Assembly (NCBI RefSeq): GCF_023973825.1
Contig: NC_090125.1
Coordinates: 1,820,928 to 1,884,927, forward strand
Reading direction: 5' to 3'
DNA: 64,000 nt
Origin: Plasmodium brasilianum
Lineage: Eukaryota; Apicomplexa; Aconoidasida; Haemosporida; Plasmodiidae
The notes below the pieces were generated by a model, which did no database searches, was not told the origin of the DNA, and saw only the letters and a program-made list of their open reading frames with translations. Below are positions 1-11,499 of the stretch, piece by piece; the stretch's first letter is position 1, and every line of letters starts with the position of its first letter. The position numbers and the translations under genes were made by a program.

Positions 1-176
1 TCCTTTAAAACTGTATAGGGAAATTGAGGTATATAAGAAGGACACGAAAGCCATATCATTTGGATATACGTACATACATACACACATACAAACCTGCATG
101 CATACTGGGATAAACGTGTGCATATATGTCTAGCTAGAACGCGTAAACGGAGTTCCCGTTTCTTTCTCTTTTTCAG

Positions 177-1591
177 AATAGCAGCACAATCAAAGGACAA
201 GAAGAAAAAAAGGAGATGGAAGAGCAAGATAAAAAAATAAATATGTACAATGTAGAAGAAGTAATAAACAACACAGATGAAAGTTTAAAAAAAAGTGTTA
301 GGAAAGCATTTTACAATACAGAAATTGATGAAAATGATGATCAAAATGTAAAAAAGGAATACATTATGATGAATAAAATTGAAAAAACCTTTGATGAAAT
401 AGATGACATAAATAACCCAGAAGAAAAATTAGATATGGACAAAATTTATAAAAAAATTAATTCAATGAACGATGATAACAATTTAGGAACACCATTCAAA
501 GATACTGCCAAAACATTGTTGAAGGTGAGAAATTATACGAGTGTCAGCCCCCTCGTTCCTTTTCTGTGTCGAATATTCACTATATCGAAAATTCACTATT
601 TCATTGAATCCGTATGTCTTTTTTTTTTTTTTTTTTTTTTTCATTTAACAATTTTCAGTATAAAGGTTTGCTCCATATGCCCTTTGAGCAGTGTCTTATG
701 TTAAATAATGTCCAGTAAGACTTTTTTTTTTTTTTATTTTCTTTACAAATATTGTTGCCGTTTTGTAAATATGTACGTATATATATATATGCATGTACAT
801 ATCTTGCATATGTTATGAGGGATATCGATAAAATTTTCTTTTCCTTTATATTTCCTCCGTCTCCCTCATCTTGCAGTTTCGATTGGAGAGAATCTTTAGA
901 TCACATAGAAATAAATATCCCCATTTTTGAAGGTAAAATTTAAATTACGAAAAAAAAAAAAAAATTGAATGTTACTATAGATTTTTTATTCTTTTACTGC
1001 ATATATATATGTATGTTCAACTTCAACAACGTTCTATAATGATTAATTTGCGTTCCTTTTTTTTTTTACAAAAGAAACGAATTTTGAAGACATTTTATTT
1101 CATTTCAAAGATGATTATATAAAGCTGGAAGTTGTGAGGAACAAGGTTAAAATTCTTTTGTTAGACCATAAGGTGTGATATTAAATGGGGAGAAAAAATA
1201 CAAAAAAAAAAATAGATAAATAAAATAAAAAAAATAAAATAAAGAATAAAATAAAGAATAAAATAAAGAATAAAATAAAGAATAAAATAAAGAATAAAAT
1301 ATTAATAAAATAAAAAAAATTGAATAACATAATGATTTAAAAAAATAACCTAAGAGAAGTATAAATAATGATCAAAAACCTCGCTTGATGAATAAAAAAA
1401 AGGAATACAGAGAATTAACAAATTAATAAAATTTTGTTCCCTTTTTTTTTTAGTTATGTGGGAAGATAGCTTATGATGAAGCATATTGGATTATAACTAG
1501 CGATTACAAAGATAATGAAAAACATGTTAATTTGATCTTGCCCAAATTAGGACGCTTTAAATATATATGGGAAAAACTGTTTCAGGGATAG
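177..1591 (+). CDS. CS-domain (NudC/p23-like) protein, 5' partial
   Basis: The gene enters from the left. Proposed exons are 177-524, 659-714, 877-932, 1075-1172 and 1454-1591 (TAG); every junction keeps frame. Position 177 follows a pyrimidine-rich acceptor and is open before the first ATG at 216, so at least one upstream exon lies outside the window. The N-terminal part is acidic and lysine-rich with no recognisable domain. The C-terminal ~115 residues fit a CS fold: FDWRESLDHIEINIPI matches the NudC/p23 opening strand (W-x-Q-(T/S)-L pattern), followed by LCGKIAYDEAYWII and a closing ILPKLGRFKYIWEKLF. CS domains usually serve as HSP90 co-chaperone or dynein-pathway adaptors; which applies here is inference. 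The last intron (1173-1453) carries a 12-bp AAAGAATAAAAT tandem repeat. The 3' end converges with the next gene. Confidence 0.72.
1240..1302. repeat. 12-bp tandem repeat in an intron
   Basis: About five copies of AAAGAATAAAAT lie inside the last intron of the CS-domain gene. This is simple AT-rich microsatellite sequence with no coding signal. Confidence 0.8.
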
Positions 1592-2520
1592 ATGCAACAT
1601 AAGATAAGGCAGTGACCTTTTTTTAACTTCATTTATTTTGTGGCATTATACTTGGTTTTATTATACTTGGCTTCTTTGTACTTCTCTTCGTTGTACTTCG
1701 CTTCATTATACATCTCCTCCTTGAACTCCACTTCGTCATACGCCACTTCCACACATGTTTTGCTAAAACAGGTTGTTTAACCTAATAAACGCATAAATTT
1801 GTTAAAAATGATATTCATTTTATCACTACAGTATTTTGGAAAGTGCCGAGCCGTTTTTAGATATGTGCAATATACCTCTAAAATTTATATGTATATACAC
1901 TCTGATAAAATAGCTACCTAACATAGGATATAATCACTTATACTATATAAGGGTTATCTTGTGCATACTGGTTGCATGTTGCATTAATACCCTATTCAAC
2001 AACAACTGCTTATGTTAGCTTCCTCCCTTCGTCTTCTTCATTTTAATTTTTAACGAAAGGCTGTTAAATAATATGCTCTACGTGGTTTAACTTTATAAAA
2101 AAAAATATGAAGTGTGTAAGTATTTTTGTGCTAATGACGAACAGTGAAAATGATAACCACTGCGTAAATGAATGAACGAGCGAGCGAGCGAGCATGCCAG
2201 TGAACCCATGGTTATACTCTCATATTTGGATTAAAAAGACAGCGCAAAAAACATTTAAACAAAGAGCATATATAAACCCCTGATGATGAGCAAACTCAGA
2301 GGAGAAGAAATAAACTTGGCTTATATTGCATGAACTACATAGGAGATGCTCCGTTTAATTTGAAAATTCAGTTGTAAAATAAATTGGTGTAAAAAACTGG
2401 CTCAACAAACTTGTAGCACATATGCGCACCCGTACATACATGCAACCATGTATACATATGCACGTTCCTAGACGGTTCCTTTACAAACGATCACAAAACA
2501 GTATGCGCACTGCTAGGTTT
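1592..2520. other. Convergent intergenic region, 929 bp
   Basis: The region lies between the 3' ends of the CS-domain gene (+) and the apicoplast RpoA gene (-), so it should hold both 3' UTRs. It contains a degenerate 15-bp repeat at 1646-1750 and a short GAGC run near 2184-2200. I see no further gene with confidence. Confidence 0.7.
1646..1750. repeat. Degenerate 15-bp repeat, seven copies
   Basis: Seven consecutive 15-mers of the form TTRTACTTSNCTTCN run without gaps and become more divergent to the right. The array is richer in G+C than its surroundings. On the minus strand it is open from about 1777 down to TAA at 1633-1635 and reads as repeated KYNEA/KYKEA-like pentapeptides. Several differences between copies are synonymous in that frame. 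No start codon or splice partner could be assigned, so it is listed as a repeat. Confidence 0.75.
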
Positions 2521-5238
2521 TCATTTTTCATCCAGTATGTTATTGAGCCTGTCACTTAAGTAATCATCGTAGTCAAAAGTACGTGTACTGGAAAACTTGT
2601 AATTACTCCTTTTTTTTGTATTTTTTGTATTTTTTGTTTTTTTCCTATATTTTTCCTTTTTTACCTCCATTTTTAACCATTCTAAGGTATCAAGGTAAGG
2701 AGGAGGGGTATCTTGTAAGGGTAAGTGAATGTTGGAATGTTTGGGGAAATTAGCTGGGTCCACTAATTTTTGAGTAAATGGATCTAATAAATTTTTTTTA
2801 TTCATTTCGTTGTTAACATCTTCATCAATATTTTGAATAGGAGGTCCACCTTCCATTTTTTGTTTTATTTGTAAAAATTTATATCTATCAATATATGGCC
2901 ATAATTTTTTTATTTCCTTATCTTCAATATCACATGGAAAATCATGATCATTTATAATCATTTCTCTAAATTTTCTTAAAATTTTTTTAATATTTTTAAT
3001 ACCATACAGAAGAACATTTTTAGGTAACATTCTACAGTCAGTCCAAATTTCTATAACTAACATTTGTTTAGGATCCGTAAATTCACATCTATCTTCACAC
3101 CAATATTTAGTTGCAATCTTATGAACAGCCATACGTACCATTCTACATGTACCAAAACTAGCACTTATAGGCATATAATTTTTATGAACAACTTCTGATA
3201 CTTGTCGTTTTTTCATACATTCATTATCTGACCCTAGTTCCCTTTTATATAATCCTTTATCATAAGTTAACCAATGTCCTTTACCATATTCAATTTTTAA
3301 TGATATATCAATATACCCATTTTCTTTTAATGTACATATATATTGTTCTTTATTAACAATTTTTAAATGAGAAGGTAAAGGTATCATTCCAGCTACTAAC
3401 ATTAATGGTCCCTTAAATATTAATCTTATATTGGATTCGATATTTATTTCTTTACTATAAATACATACATCTGATATATTTAAAGCTATTTCTAGTAAAT
3501 CCTCCTGCACGTTATCAATTTTTGTATCTTCATTCATATTATGGATTTTTATAGCAACTATTGCATATCCATAAATTTGTGTCTGACACACATATTTTAA
3601 TAAAGAACCAAATGTATGTCCATCCGTTATATTTAATGGTCCTATATAAAACTTTTGATATAATCTCCCATTCTGTGGATATTTTATTATATCAGTTGCT
3701 TCTTCTATTTTAATATCATTCGGCCCAAAATCATACTTGTCTATAAAATTCTCCCGGTGGATATTCGTGTTTATCACATTCTCCTTTTCCCCGCCGTCAG
3801 GCAGACCCTCAGCTGAGACCCCTTCCTCCGCTTCGACCACTTGGTCCACTCCAGTCGCGTCTTTCACTCCTACTGCTTCCTTTGCTTTTCCCTTCAGTCG
3901 TTCCTTCCTCTTTTTGTAAAAATCTGAGTAATCTCCAAAAAAGTTAGCATCCCCATAACCTAATCCCGCCCTATCCCTTCCGACACTAAATCTAGGATAA
4001 AAAAGAAAAGGATAAAGAGCATGCGTGGGTTCATTTCCACTTACACTGGCCTTGTTAAAAAAGTCAAACAACTTCTTATATATAGGGTAATGATTTACAT
4101 TAAAATCTATTGCTCTGAAGCATCCCCAATATTCAATAGGCATTCTTTTCATTTTAGGTTCAACTAATGATCTTAACGTCTTTATTTCATATTCATCATC
4201 ACTTTCTTTATTCTCATGGTCTTGATATCCTATATAATCTTTCCATTCCCCTCTATTCAATATGACCCAATTTTTCCATGTATATAAATCTCCTTCAAAA
4301 AAACCCTTCTTTTTTAGATATAATAGATCTTGCAAACTTATTAATCTATCATCTTCAGTGTTCTTTTCTCTTCTTTTCTTTCCATCCTCCAATTTGTCAT
4401 CCTGTACCTCATCTTCTTCTAATTGTTCTTCCAGTTCTTTCCTCCTTCCCACTTTCTCTGATATCTTTTTTAAAAAATACATAAAAAAATAATAATAGTT
4501 ATGTATTTTTAGGTTATCATTTTTGTATTTGTAATCTAGAATAATATTAGTTAGTCCATCTGGTGTTCTAAAGGCATCTTTTGGAAATTGTGGTTCATAA
4601 CCACTGCTTCTGCTGTTCTTTATTTGTTCTATATAAGTATCTATCTCTTCTTTTTTCACTTCATATTTTTTTATGAAATTTCTTCTTTGAAATATTTTAT
4701 ACTCATCGATTGATTTGTTTGATTCGCCTGATCCATTTGATTCATTTGAGCCATTTGGTTCATCTAATTCATTTGATTCATCTAATTCATTTGATTCATC
4801 TAATTCATTTGATTCATCTAATTCATTTGATTCATCTAATTCATTTGATTCATCTAATTCATTTGATTCATCTAATTCATTTGATTCATCTAATTTATTT
4901 GATTCATCTAATTCATTTGATTCATCTAATTTATTTGATTCATCTAATTCATTTGAGTGGCTATTTACTGCTAATCCGCTATCTTCTTTTTTCTTACCTA
5001 CAACAATTATTGTCTTTTTTTTTAGTATTTTTTTCCCCTTAACCTGTAAGGACAAAAAATTTTCTCTTGCTCCCCTTTTAAAATAATTATCTATTCCCAA
5101 TTTTGCCCCTTTAAAAATTGCATTTTGACAACTATGGATGAACAAATATTTGTCAAATTTTAGGGACTCATACGTAGCAATTAATGCTGTATATATCCAT
5201 GTCGAAATTGTGATCAGCCGCATTATACATATATGCAT
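2521..5238 (-). CDS. rpoA: Nuclear-encoded apicoplast RNA polymerase alpha subunit (RpoA-like)
   Basis: Single exon, 905 residues. The identification rests on the bacterial alpha N-terminal domain in the second half. FYIGPLNITDGHTFGSLL corresponds to the F-x-EPL-x-x-GxGxTLGNALRR segment (about residues 535-550). VQEDLLEIALNI (about 575) matches VQEDILEILLNL. ISLKIEYGKGHWL matches the (R)GRGY strand. The later SASFGTCRMVRMAVHKI and MLVIEIWTDC match the VERIAYNVE and KLVIEIETNG strands. No helix-hairpin-helix C-terminal domain is visible. The N-terminus has a hydrophobic signal-like stretch after Met7 followed by a basic stretch, as in bipartite apicoplast leaders. Residues about 95-160 are a hexapeptide repeat, and a long acidic insert precedes the conserved part. 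The apicoplast genome encodes RpoB/C1/C2 but not alpha, which makes a nuclear gene expected. At 905 residues it is far longer than bacterial alpha (about 330). Confidence 0.85.
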   Translation of the reverse strand: MHICIMRLITISTWIYTALIATYESLKFDKYLFIHSCQNAIFKGAKLGIDNYFKRGARENFLSLQVKGKKILKKKTIIVVGKKKEDSGLAVNSHSNELDESNKLDESNELDESNKLDESNELDESNELDESNELDESNELDESNELDESNELDESNELDEPNGSNESNGSGESNKSIDEYKIFQRRNFIKKYEVKKEEIDTYIEQIKNSRSSGYEPQFPKDAFRTPDGLTNIILDYKYKNDNLKIHNYYYFFMYFLKKISEKVGRRKELEEQLEEDEVQDDKLEDGKKRREKNTEDDRLISLQDLLYLKKKGFFEGDLYTWKNWVILNRGEWKDYIGYQDHENKESDDEYEIKTLRSLVEPKMKRMPIEYWGCFRAIDFNVNHYPIYKKLFDFFNKASVSGNEPTHALYPFLFYPRFSVGRDRAGLGYGDANFFGDYSDFYKKRKERLKGKAKEAVGVKDATGVDQVVEAEEGVSAEGLPDGGEKENVINTNIHRENFIDKYDFGPNDIKIEEATDIIKYPQNGRLYQKFYIGPLNITDGHTFGSLLKYVCQTQIYGYAIVAIKIHNMNEDTKIDNVQEDLLEIALNISDVCIYSKEINIESNIRLIFKGPLMLVAGMIPLPSHLKIVNKEQYICTLKENGYIDISLKIEYGKGHWLTYDKGLYKRELGSDNECMKKRQVSEVVHKNYMPISASFGTCRMVRMAVHKIATKYWCEDRCEFTDPKQMLVIEIWTDCRMLPKNVLLYGIKNIKKILRKFREMIINDHDFPCDIEDKEIKKLWPYIDRYKFLQIKQKMEGGPPIQNIDEDVNNEMNKKNLLDPFTQKLVDPANFPKHSNIHLPLQDTPPPYLDTLEWLKMEVKKEKYRKKTKNTKNTKKRSNYKFSSTRTFDYDDYLSDRLNNILDEK
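4759..4952 (-). repeat. 18-bp coding repeat (ELDESN hexapeptide)
   Basis: About ten tandem 18-bp units encode (E/K)LDESN inside the RpoA-like protein, degrading into ESNGS-type variants at its C-terminal side. The high identity of the units at DNA level suggests recent expansion by slippage. Confidence 0.9.
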
Positions 5239-5917
5239 AAATGCGTAAGTACATGTATGTATATATATACATATATATGTGAAGTCCTATATCAAGTTAC
5301 CATTTTTTAATTGCCATAAAAGATTATCGTATTATCTTTTCCATTCATCTTTGAAACTTACGATTAACTCTTTAACTATAATGTATACCCTCATGTAAAT
5401 GTACGTGCCCTTGCGCGCATTCAAAATGTGTACTGAAATATGCGGGCATTTTCTTTACTAATTTCCCCAAATTTTAAGTTTCAAAAGGGGAAAATGTACT
5501 TAAAAAAAAAAAAAATATATATATATATATATATGCTCAAAAATTTATGTAGCATAAATATTATATATACATGTAAACATACATACAATTATTATATTTT
5601 ACGCTGACAGACTTTTTATTTTTCTTTGCTTGACAATGAAACATATTGCTTTATTTGAAGCAAGAAAAAAAATTCTTTTTAATTTGTTCGAAAATTTTAA
5701 AAATTAAAAGATCGCAAAATTACAAAATTGAAAAATTAAATATTAAAAAAAGTGTTTGGATAATTAATATGGAAAATTATATCTTCCTTAAATATTTCTA
5801 CTTCTGTTTATCAGTTTATTTTTACCTTTCTGCTTGAACTTATGCTGTTACTCCTTTTTTAAGTCCATTTGTGCGCTCCTTCGTTTTTCATATTGTACGT
5901 GTATTGTTCTTCCATTA

Positions 5918-5961
<44 letters not shown>

Positions 5962-6766
5962 CATATATGTTTACAAGTATATGTGTATATTTTTTTTTTT
6001 TTTTTTTTTTTGTTCTTATTTTAAAAAATTAAAAATAATCTGAAATGTTAAAGGGATTTAACAAAATGAGTACATGCAACTTTATATCACTATTTTACCT
6101 TTAATAAAATAATTATTATATTCTTAGAAAAACAAAATATATGAAGCAATAATGACGATGCTGAAACAAAATTAACATAATATTTCTTCGTATAAAAGAA
6201 TATTTTTATTTTTATTTTTTTGTCTATTTTTAGGTAAAATGTCTACATATATTCTTTTTATTCAATTTTTGTAATTATTATATTGATGCAGGAGTAAAAG
6301 TTAAAATAAAACGAGAGTTACCTGCTGCAGCTTTTAGTATTTTTTTTTTCTTTTCTTCCTTTTATTTGTTATTATTATAATTGTCGCATTTTTTCAAAAT
6401 ATAAAATGAAATTAAATAATTAGAAAAATGCTCAAAGGATGTGAAAAAAATAAAAAAGAAAGAAAAACCGAATAAAACAAAACAAAGCAAAGAAACAAAA
6501 CTGAATAGAATAAAATAAAATAAAGCAGTGCAAAACAAAGACAAAAGAACATAAACGCAAAAATCTAATTGACCCCTGCATAAATGTGTATATATGTATA
6601 TATATGTATATATACGTATGTATGTGTGTACGCATTCCTGTATGTGCATGCTCAGTTCAGATAAACACCCACTCAGGATAAAACGAATTTTAATATATAT
6701 ACATTTTTTTTTATGTGCATTTTTCTTTGTTTAATTACGCCCGTACTAAATTTGTTCAAAGGTAAG
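5239..6766. promoter_or_regulatory. Divergent intergenic region, 1.5 kb
   Basis: The region separates the starts of the RpoA-like gene (-) and the PDI-like gene (+), so both promoters should lie here. It contains a (TA)n run at about 5921-5955, several long poly(A)/poly(T) tracts and ATG-poor AT-rich DNA. No specific regulatory motif was recognised. Confidence 0.6.
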
Positions 6767-9202
6767 ATGGTAAAAATAATATATAAAGAATTCTTAGCAT
6801 TATTTCTTTATCTTTTAATAAATGGATATTCGGGAAATGATGGAGTTGAGAAAAAAAATGAAATATACAGCGTAACTATGAAAGATTTCAACAATATTTT
6901 ATATGATCAAGAGAAATTTACATTTTTAGTTGTATACACTCATTGGTGCTATAGATCGAATTTATTATTAGAAAACTTAGAAAAAATATCGAATTTGTTA
7001 AAGTATGATAATAATATAAGGATAGCAAAAATAAATGCTGCAGTTAATAGTGAAATAATAGAAAAACTAAGTGTCTATAGCTATCCTTCTTTGTATATGA
7101 TAAAGAAAGACGAAATGCATAAATATAACGGTGTAAATAGCATCAAAAAAATATTATTATGGATATATCAATATCTAGACAAAAGTATATATGAAATAAA
7201 TAATAAAGAAAAATTAACATTATTGCTAGAGTTAGAAGAATATAATAATTCTATTTTATTTTTTATAAGCAGAAAAGATAAAGATATAAATCTAGTCAAT
7301 AACTTAGTTGAAATATGTACGTTAATAGGTAAAACTTTTTGTTTTTATATAAAACAAGAAAATGTAATTCATTTTCTTGTAAACACTGTAATATCAAATA
7401 ACTATCATTACGATACTGTGGAGTTACAAAAGAAAGATATTTATGGGATTTTATTTAAAAATGATGATTTTGATGAACATTTTTATATAACTGATGAAAG
7501 TGTAAATAAATTATATGACCCTGAATGTTCAAAAGAAGAAAAAATAGAAATGTTAGTAAAGTGGGTTCAGAAAAAAGTTGAACCATTAGTTATTAAATTT
7601 TCTGAATATTATTTTCCATTACTGTTTTCAAGTAATACTGTTACCTTATTTATATTATATAACGATATAAATGAGTTAAACAAATTAGATATTATTAAAT
7701 GTGCAAAGAAATATAAAAATATTACTTTTTCAATTTCTGGAAATTTACAAGTGTATGAAAAGAGATTATTATCTGAGTTACTTATAGAACAATTAAAAAA
7801 ACCACTCATGAGAATTACTGAATTTAAAAATAATATAACTATTCCATATAAATATAAACCTGTCAATGACGATTTAGAAATAAATGAAAAGGTAAATTTA
7901 TTAGTACCGCTTCTTTATGCATTTTACCACTTACCTTTTTTTACATGCTATTGTATCAAATTGTGTTCCAAATTCATACATATCACCTTTTTTTCTTTTT
8001 GCATTCGTCTCGCTTCATATTTGCATGATGTACCCTCATATAGCTTATATTTTTATGTTTGAAGTAAATGAAAGTTAAAAATACGCATGTGTGTGGGGGC
8101 ACATATATAGACGCACACATACGCATATACATACATGCTCACATACACATTTGCACACGTATACATGTATACACATACACGCATTTCATTTCAGAATATA
8201 GAGGATTTCATCAATGGATATATGGCGGGAAAAAAATATTTCTACCGAAAAAGTGAAAGACCATTACCTGAAGAATTCAATAATGGATATGTAAAAATAA
8301 TAGTTGCTGACACGTACGATGAATATATATTTAACAATGATAAAAATGTTGTAGTATTATACTATGCACCATGGTGTGGGCATTGCTATAAATTTGAGCC
8401 AGTGTACAGAGAAGTTGGAAGAAGATTGAAGTTGTACGCAGCTAAATTCAAAGATTTTAATAATGATATAATAATAGGAAAAATAGACGCAGTAAACAAC
8501 GAAATATATAATATACCCATCGGTGAGAGTTATTCTATATATGTATCTATCTATCTATGTATCTATCTATCTATATATATATATATATATATAAATATAT
8601 CTATGCCTATGTGTAAATATTTATTACAAATAATTCCTTAAAAACAAATAAAAAAAGAAATCAATAAATTATTTACTCTCACGAATTCGCGTGGTAGAGC
8701 ACTGCTCACGTAAAATGTCTAATGTATCTGAGTTTTGCAACATGTTATTTACATACATACGTACATATATATTTACCTTTTATGGCAGAGGGATACCCTA
8801 CCGTTTATCTATATACAAAGGAAAACAAAATGGCGCCTATGAGGTATTTAGGACCAAGGACTGTAGAAAGAATTATCACTTGGATATGCGAAAAAGTAAA
8901 AAAAAAAAAAAAAAAAAAAAAGTGATATTTCTTCATATTCATATATATGTGTGTATATGTACATAATATATCATTTTGCTTGAATGCCACCAATTTGTTT
9001 TTCAAGTTTTAAAAAAAAATTTGAGTATATATAATAATGCAGTTAAATTATTAAATGATGAAATGAACCAATTTTTAACTGAAATTACAATTTTTTTTTT
9101 TTTTTTTTTTGTTTCTAGACAAACACAAACATAGATATATTAGAATTTCTCAACTTAAATTTGGATGATGAGCAGCTTTTCGAGAATTATGAAGAACTGT
9201 GA
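6767..9202 (+). CDS. Secreted protein disulfide isomerase-like protein
   Basis: Four exons: 6767-7891, 8195-8522, 8789-8895 and 9119-9202, all phase-consistent, giving 547 residues. The ATG at 6767 is preferred over an upstream in-frame ATG at 6713 because it begins directly with a signal peptide (IIYKEFLALFLYLLINGY). An N-terminal thioredoxin fold carries C61-Y-R-S in the active-site position, so it lacks the second cysteine. A middle region without cysteine pairs resembles PDI b-type folds. The C-terminal thioredoxin domain has a complete APWCGHCYK motif (Cys436/Cys439), followed by GYPTVYLYTKENK, the typical cis-proline strand. The protein ends YEEL, which is not one of the usual ER-retrieval tetrapeptides. 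It is expected to act in oxidative folding in the ER. It may be the orthologue of the chromosome-14 PDI of P. falciparum (PDI-14), judged from gene order only. Confidence 0.85.
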
Positions 9203-9959
9203 ATGATTAAAAAATTTGTGCAATTAACTTTTTTGCAGACGTTTGTTTTATATTTCGTAGTTTCATTTTTTTTATTTTATATTTTATTATGATTTATTTT
9301 ATATTTTATAATGATTTATTTTTGATTTTATTATATTTAATTTTTTGTATTATCTTATATAATTTTTTACCTTTTTTTTGCGTTTTAAATGTCACCTATA
9401 TATTTTTTTTTTTTCTTGAGCTACAAATTTTTTGCAATTTGACATTTTTGGACAAACGTACACATCAAAATTGAAAGTTTCCATTTTTGGTTTTTTTTTT
9501 TTTATATTTTTACATTAATCCATATTCTTTTAATTAACAAGGATTTGCTGATTCTATTTGATTATTTTTTTTGATTTTATTTATTAATATATTTGTTTGT
9601 TTCCTTTAAATTTTTTGTGTTATTCGTTAAAAATATTTATTAGCAAAAAGTTATATTTTAAAATCTTTTTCTTTTTTAACATACAATAATAGCTAATATG
9701 CTGACTTGTTCATAATAGTGGGTAATAACACGACCTATTAATAATATTTTTTAGCAAGGAATTTTTTTTTAATAATGACTACATTTAACATGACTTGTTG
9801 ATTATTATGATTTGTAACATGTCTTGTTAATAATTTCATATCTCAACATAATCTGTTAATAATTCCAGCTTGTAACATTCCTTGTTAATGTAATCGGCAA
9901 AAGTATATTGGTTTGCTAATAATAGTAATTAGTTACCTGACTAGTTCATATTTTACACC
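9203..9959. other. Intergenic region, 757 bp
   Basis: Tandemly oriented gap between the PDI-like gene and the next + gene. It holds a T-rich stretch (9240-9620) and then a loose series of TTGTTAATAAT-like words (9700-9920). No gene is seen. Confidence 0.6.
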
Positions 9960-10920
9960 ATGTCTCAGTGTGTGTGGGAATTAATAAGTATCGAGAAATC
10001 TTTTGCAAAAGAAAGAGATAACTATGAAATACATCCAGTGAATAACTTTTCTAAAAATTATGAATTCCATAATTTAGATAATATAGAAATAAGGACTGAT
10101 AAAGTTGATTACGATTATGCAGAAGACCTTTCAAAGTATTCAAAAATAAAAAATGAGAAAAATAAATTGAAGTTTGAAAAAATTATGCACAAATTTTTTA
10201 TTTCAGATATATCGAAATATGTAAATGCGTACGTGAAAAAAAGTGATAGCAACATCCTCAGTGAAATAGGTAAAATTTTTTTTTTTTTTTTTTAATCTAA
10301 ACATTGAAAAATAGTAAGAAAAAGGAAAAAATAATATATACATACGTATAAATATTTATATATACGTATAACGCGCGTTTATATGTCCTGTAATAAGAAT
10401 CCTATATTTTCCTTTGAAGGAATAACATCAAGTAAGAAAATAAAATTACAAGAAGAGAGATATTGGGTCAATAGTTATATTTATAATTTTATAAGTCATT
10501 GCTTAAATACCTATTATGACTGCAAGCATTATATAGTTATAAGTCGCAGCAAAAACTTAATTCAAAAATTGACAGGAACAGGTACTAAGTTCACAAAAAA
10601 AAAAAAAAAAAAAAAAATTGGCATAAACAAAAAGGAACTATTGAATGAACGAACGAAATAGATGACGAAAAAAATATATAAGTTAAGCTAAAACGTAAAT
10701 AAATATACATAAACTAATTTTTCTCATAACAGGATATGGATACTACGGTATATATTTTACAAACGGTAAAAAAATTGGTGGGTTAGGAAACTTGTTTATA
10801 AATATAAAGCAAGTAAGACATATAAGTTATAGCATTATGAAAACGTTACAAACAAAGACAGCTTCAGACAGATCGGTATCAAATAATGATGAAACATGTA
10901 GTTTCATTTTTATGCTGTAA
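9960..10920 (+). CDS. Possible Tctex-1 family dynein light chain
   Basis: Three exons (9960-10269, 10420-10581, 10733-10920) splice in frame to 219 residues. The second half fits Tctex-1/DYNLT topology: a helix around ERYWVNSYIYNFISHCLN, then a strand CKHYIVISRSK, a glycine-rich turn GTGYGYYGIYFTNGKK and a terminal SFIFML strand. Human DYNLT1 has the same order (W-x-x-x-(V/I)-x-E helix, KYIVTCVI strand, final strand at the C-terminus). The first ~100 residues are a charged extension with a helical stretch. Identity is low, so this is a fold-level assignment; if right, it would be a cargo or assembly subunit of dynein. No alternative family was recognised. Confidence 0.5.
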
Positions 10921-11499
10921 CTACGTAACTATTAATACATTATTTTTTTCTCATTTTCCTTTTTTAATTTATGAACCATTTGTACAATGATTATTTTTCC
11001 CTGAATAAAAGAAAGAAAAAGATAAAAACTGCATGTTCTAAAAAAGGAGAGGTGAAGACTATCCTCTAAGATTATACATAATATATGCATTATGTGTTAT
11101 GCATATATATATATATATATATACTCGTCTCCACTTATTCCTGATGATGTCTATTGACATATCGCGCATGGGCTTTACCCCCATAATACTCTTTTAAATA
11201 TACAGAATTGCGATAAAAATACCTGTACAATACTTTTTGAGCTATACATAATATCCCATATATTTACGTTATACATTATTTTATTCTTACATGAACATAT
11301 AGATTCCCACTTTTATGTGCATTTTATGTAAATTTGACTCTTACGCAGTGCTTCAAAGAGATGAATTTTCTTGCTTTTTTTGTTTTTTTTGCTTATTTAC
11401 TTTTTTCCCCCTTTTTTTTGTTCATGATACTGTTTACTAACTTCATTTTATATTTGCAATATTTTTTAATGTAAAAATATACGCGATCTCCAGAAACTG
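10921..11499. other. Convergent intergenic region, 579 bp
   Basis: The region lies between the 3' ends of the Tctex-like gene (+) and the M1 peptidase gene (-). It contains a (TA)n run near 11105-11125 and T-rich tracts. No gene is seen. Confidence 0.6.

Noticed and set aside
4710..5086. Plus-strand frames opposite the RpoA hexapeptide repeat
   Set aside because: Antisense shadow of the 18-bp repeat; the minus-strand frame is longer and has a recognised domain.
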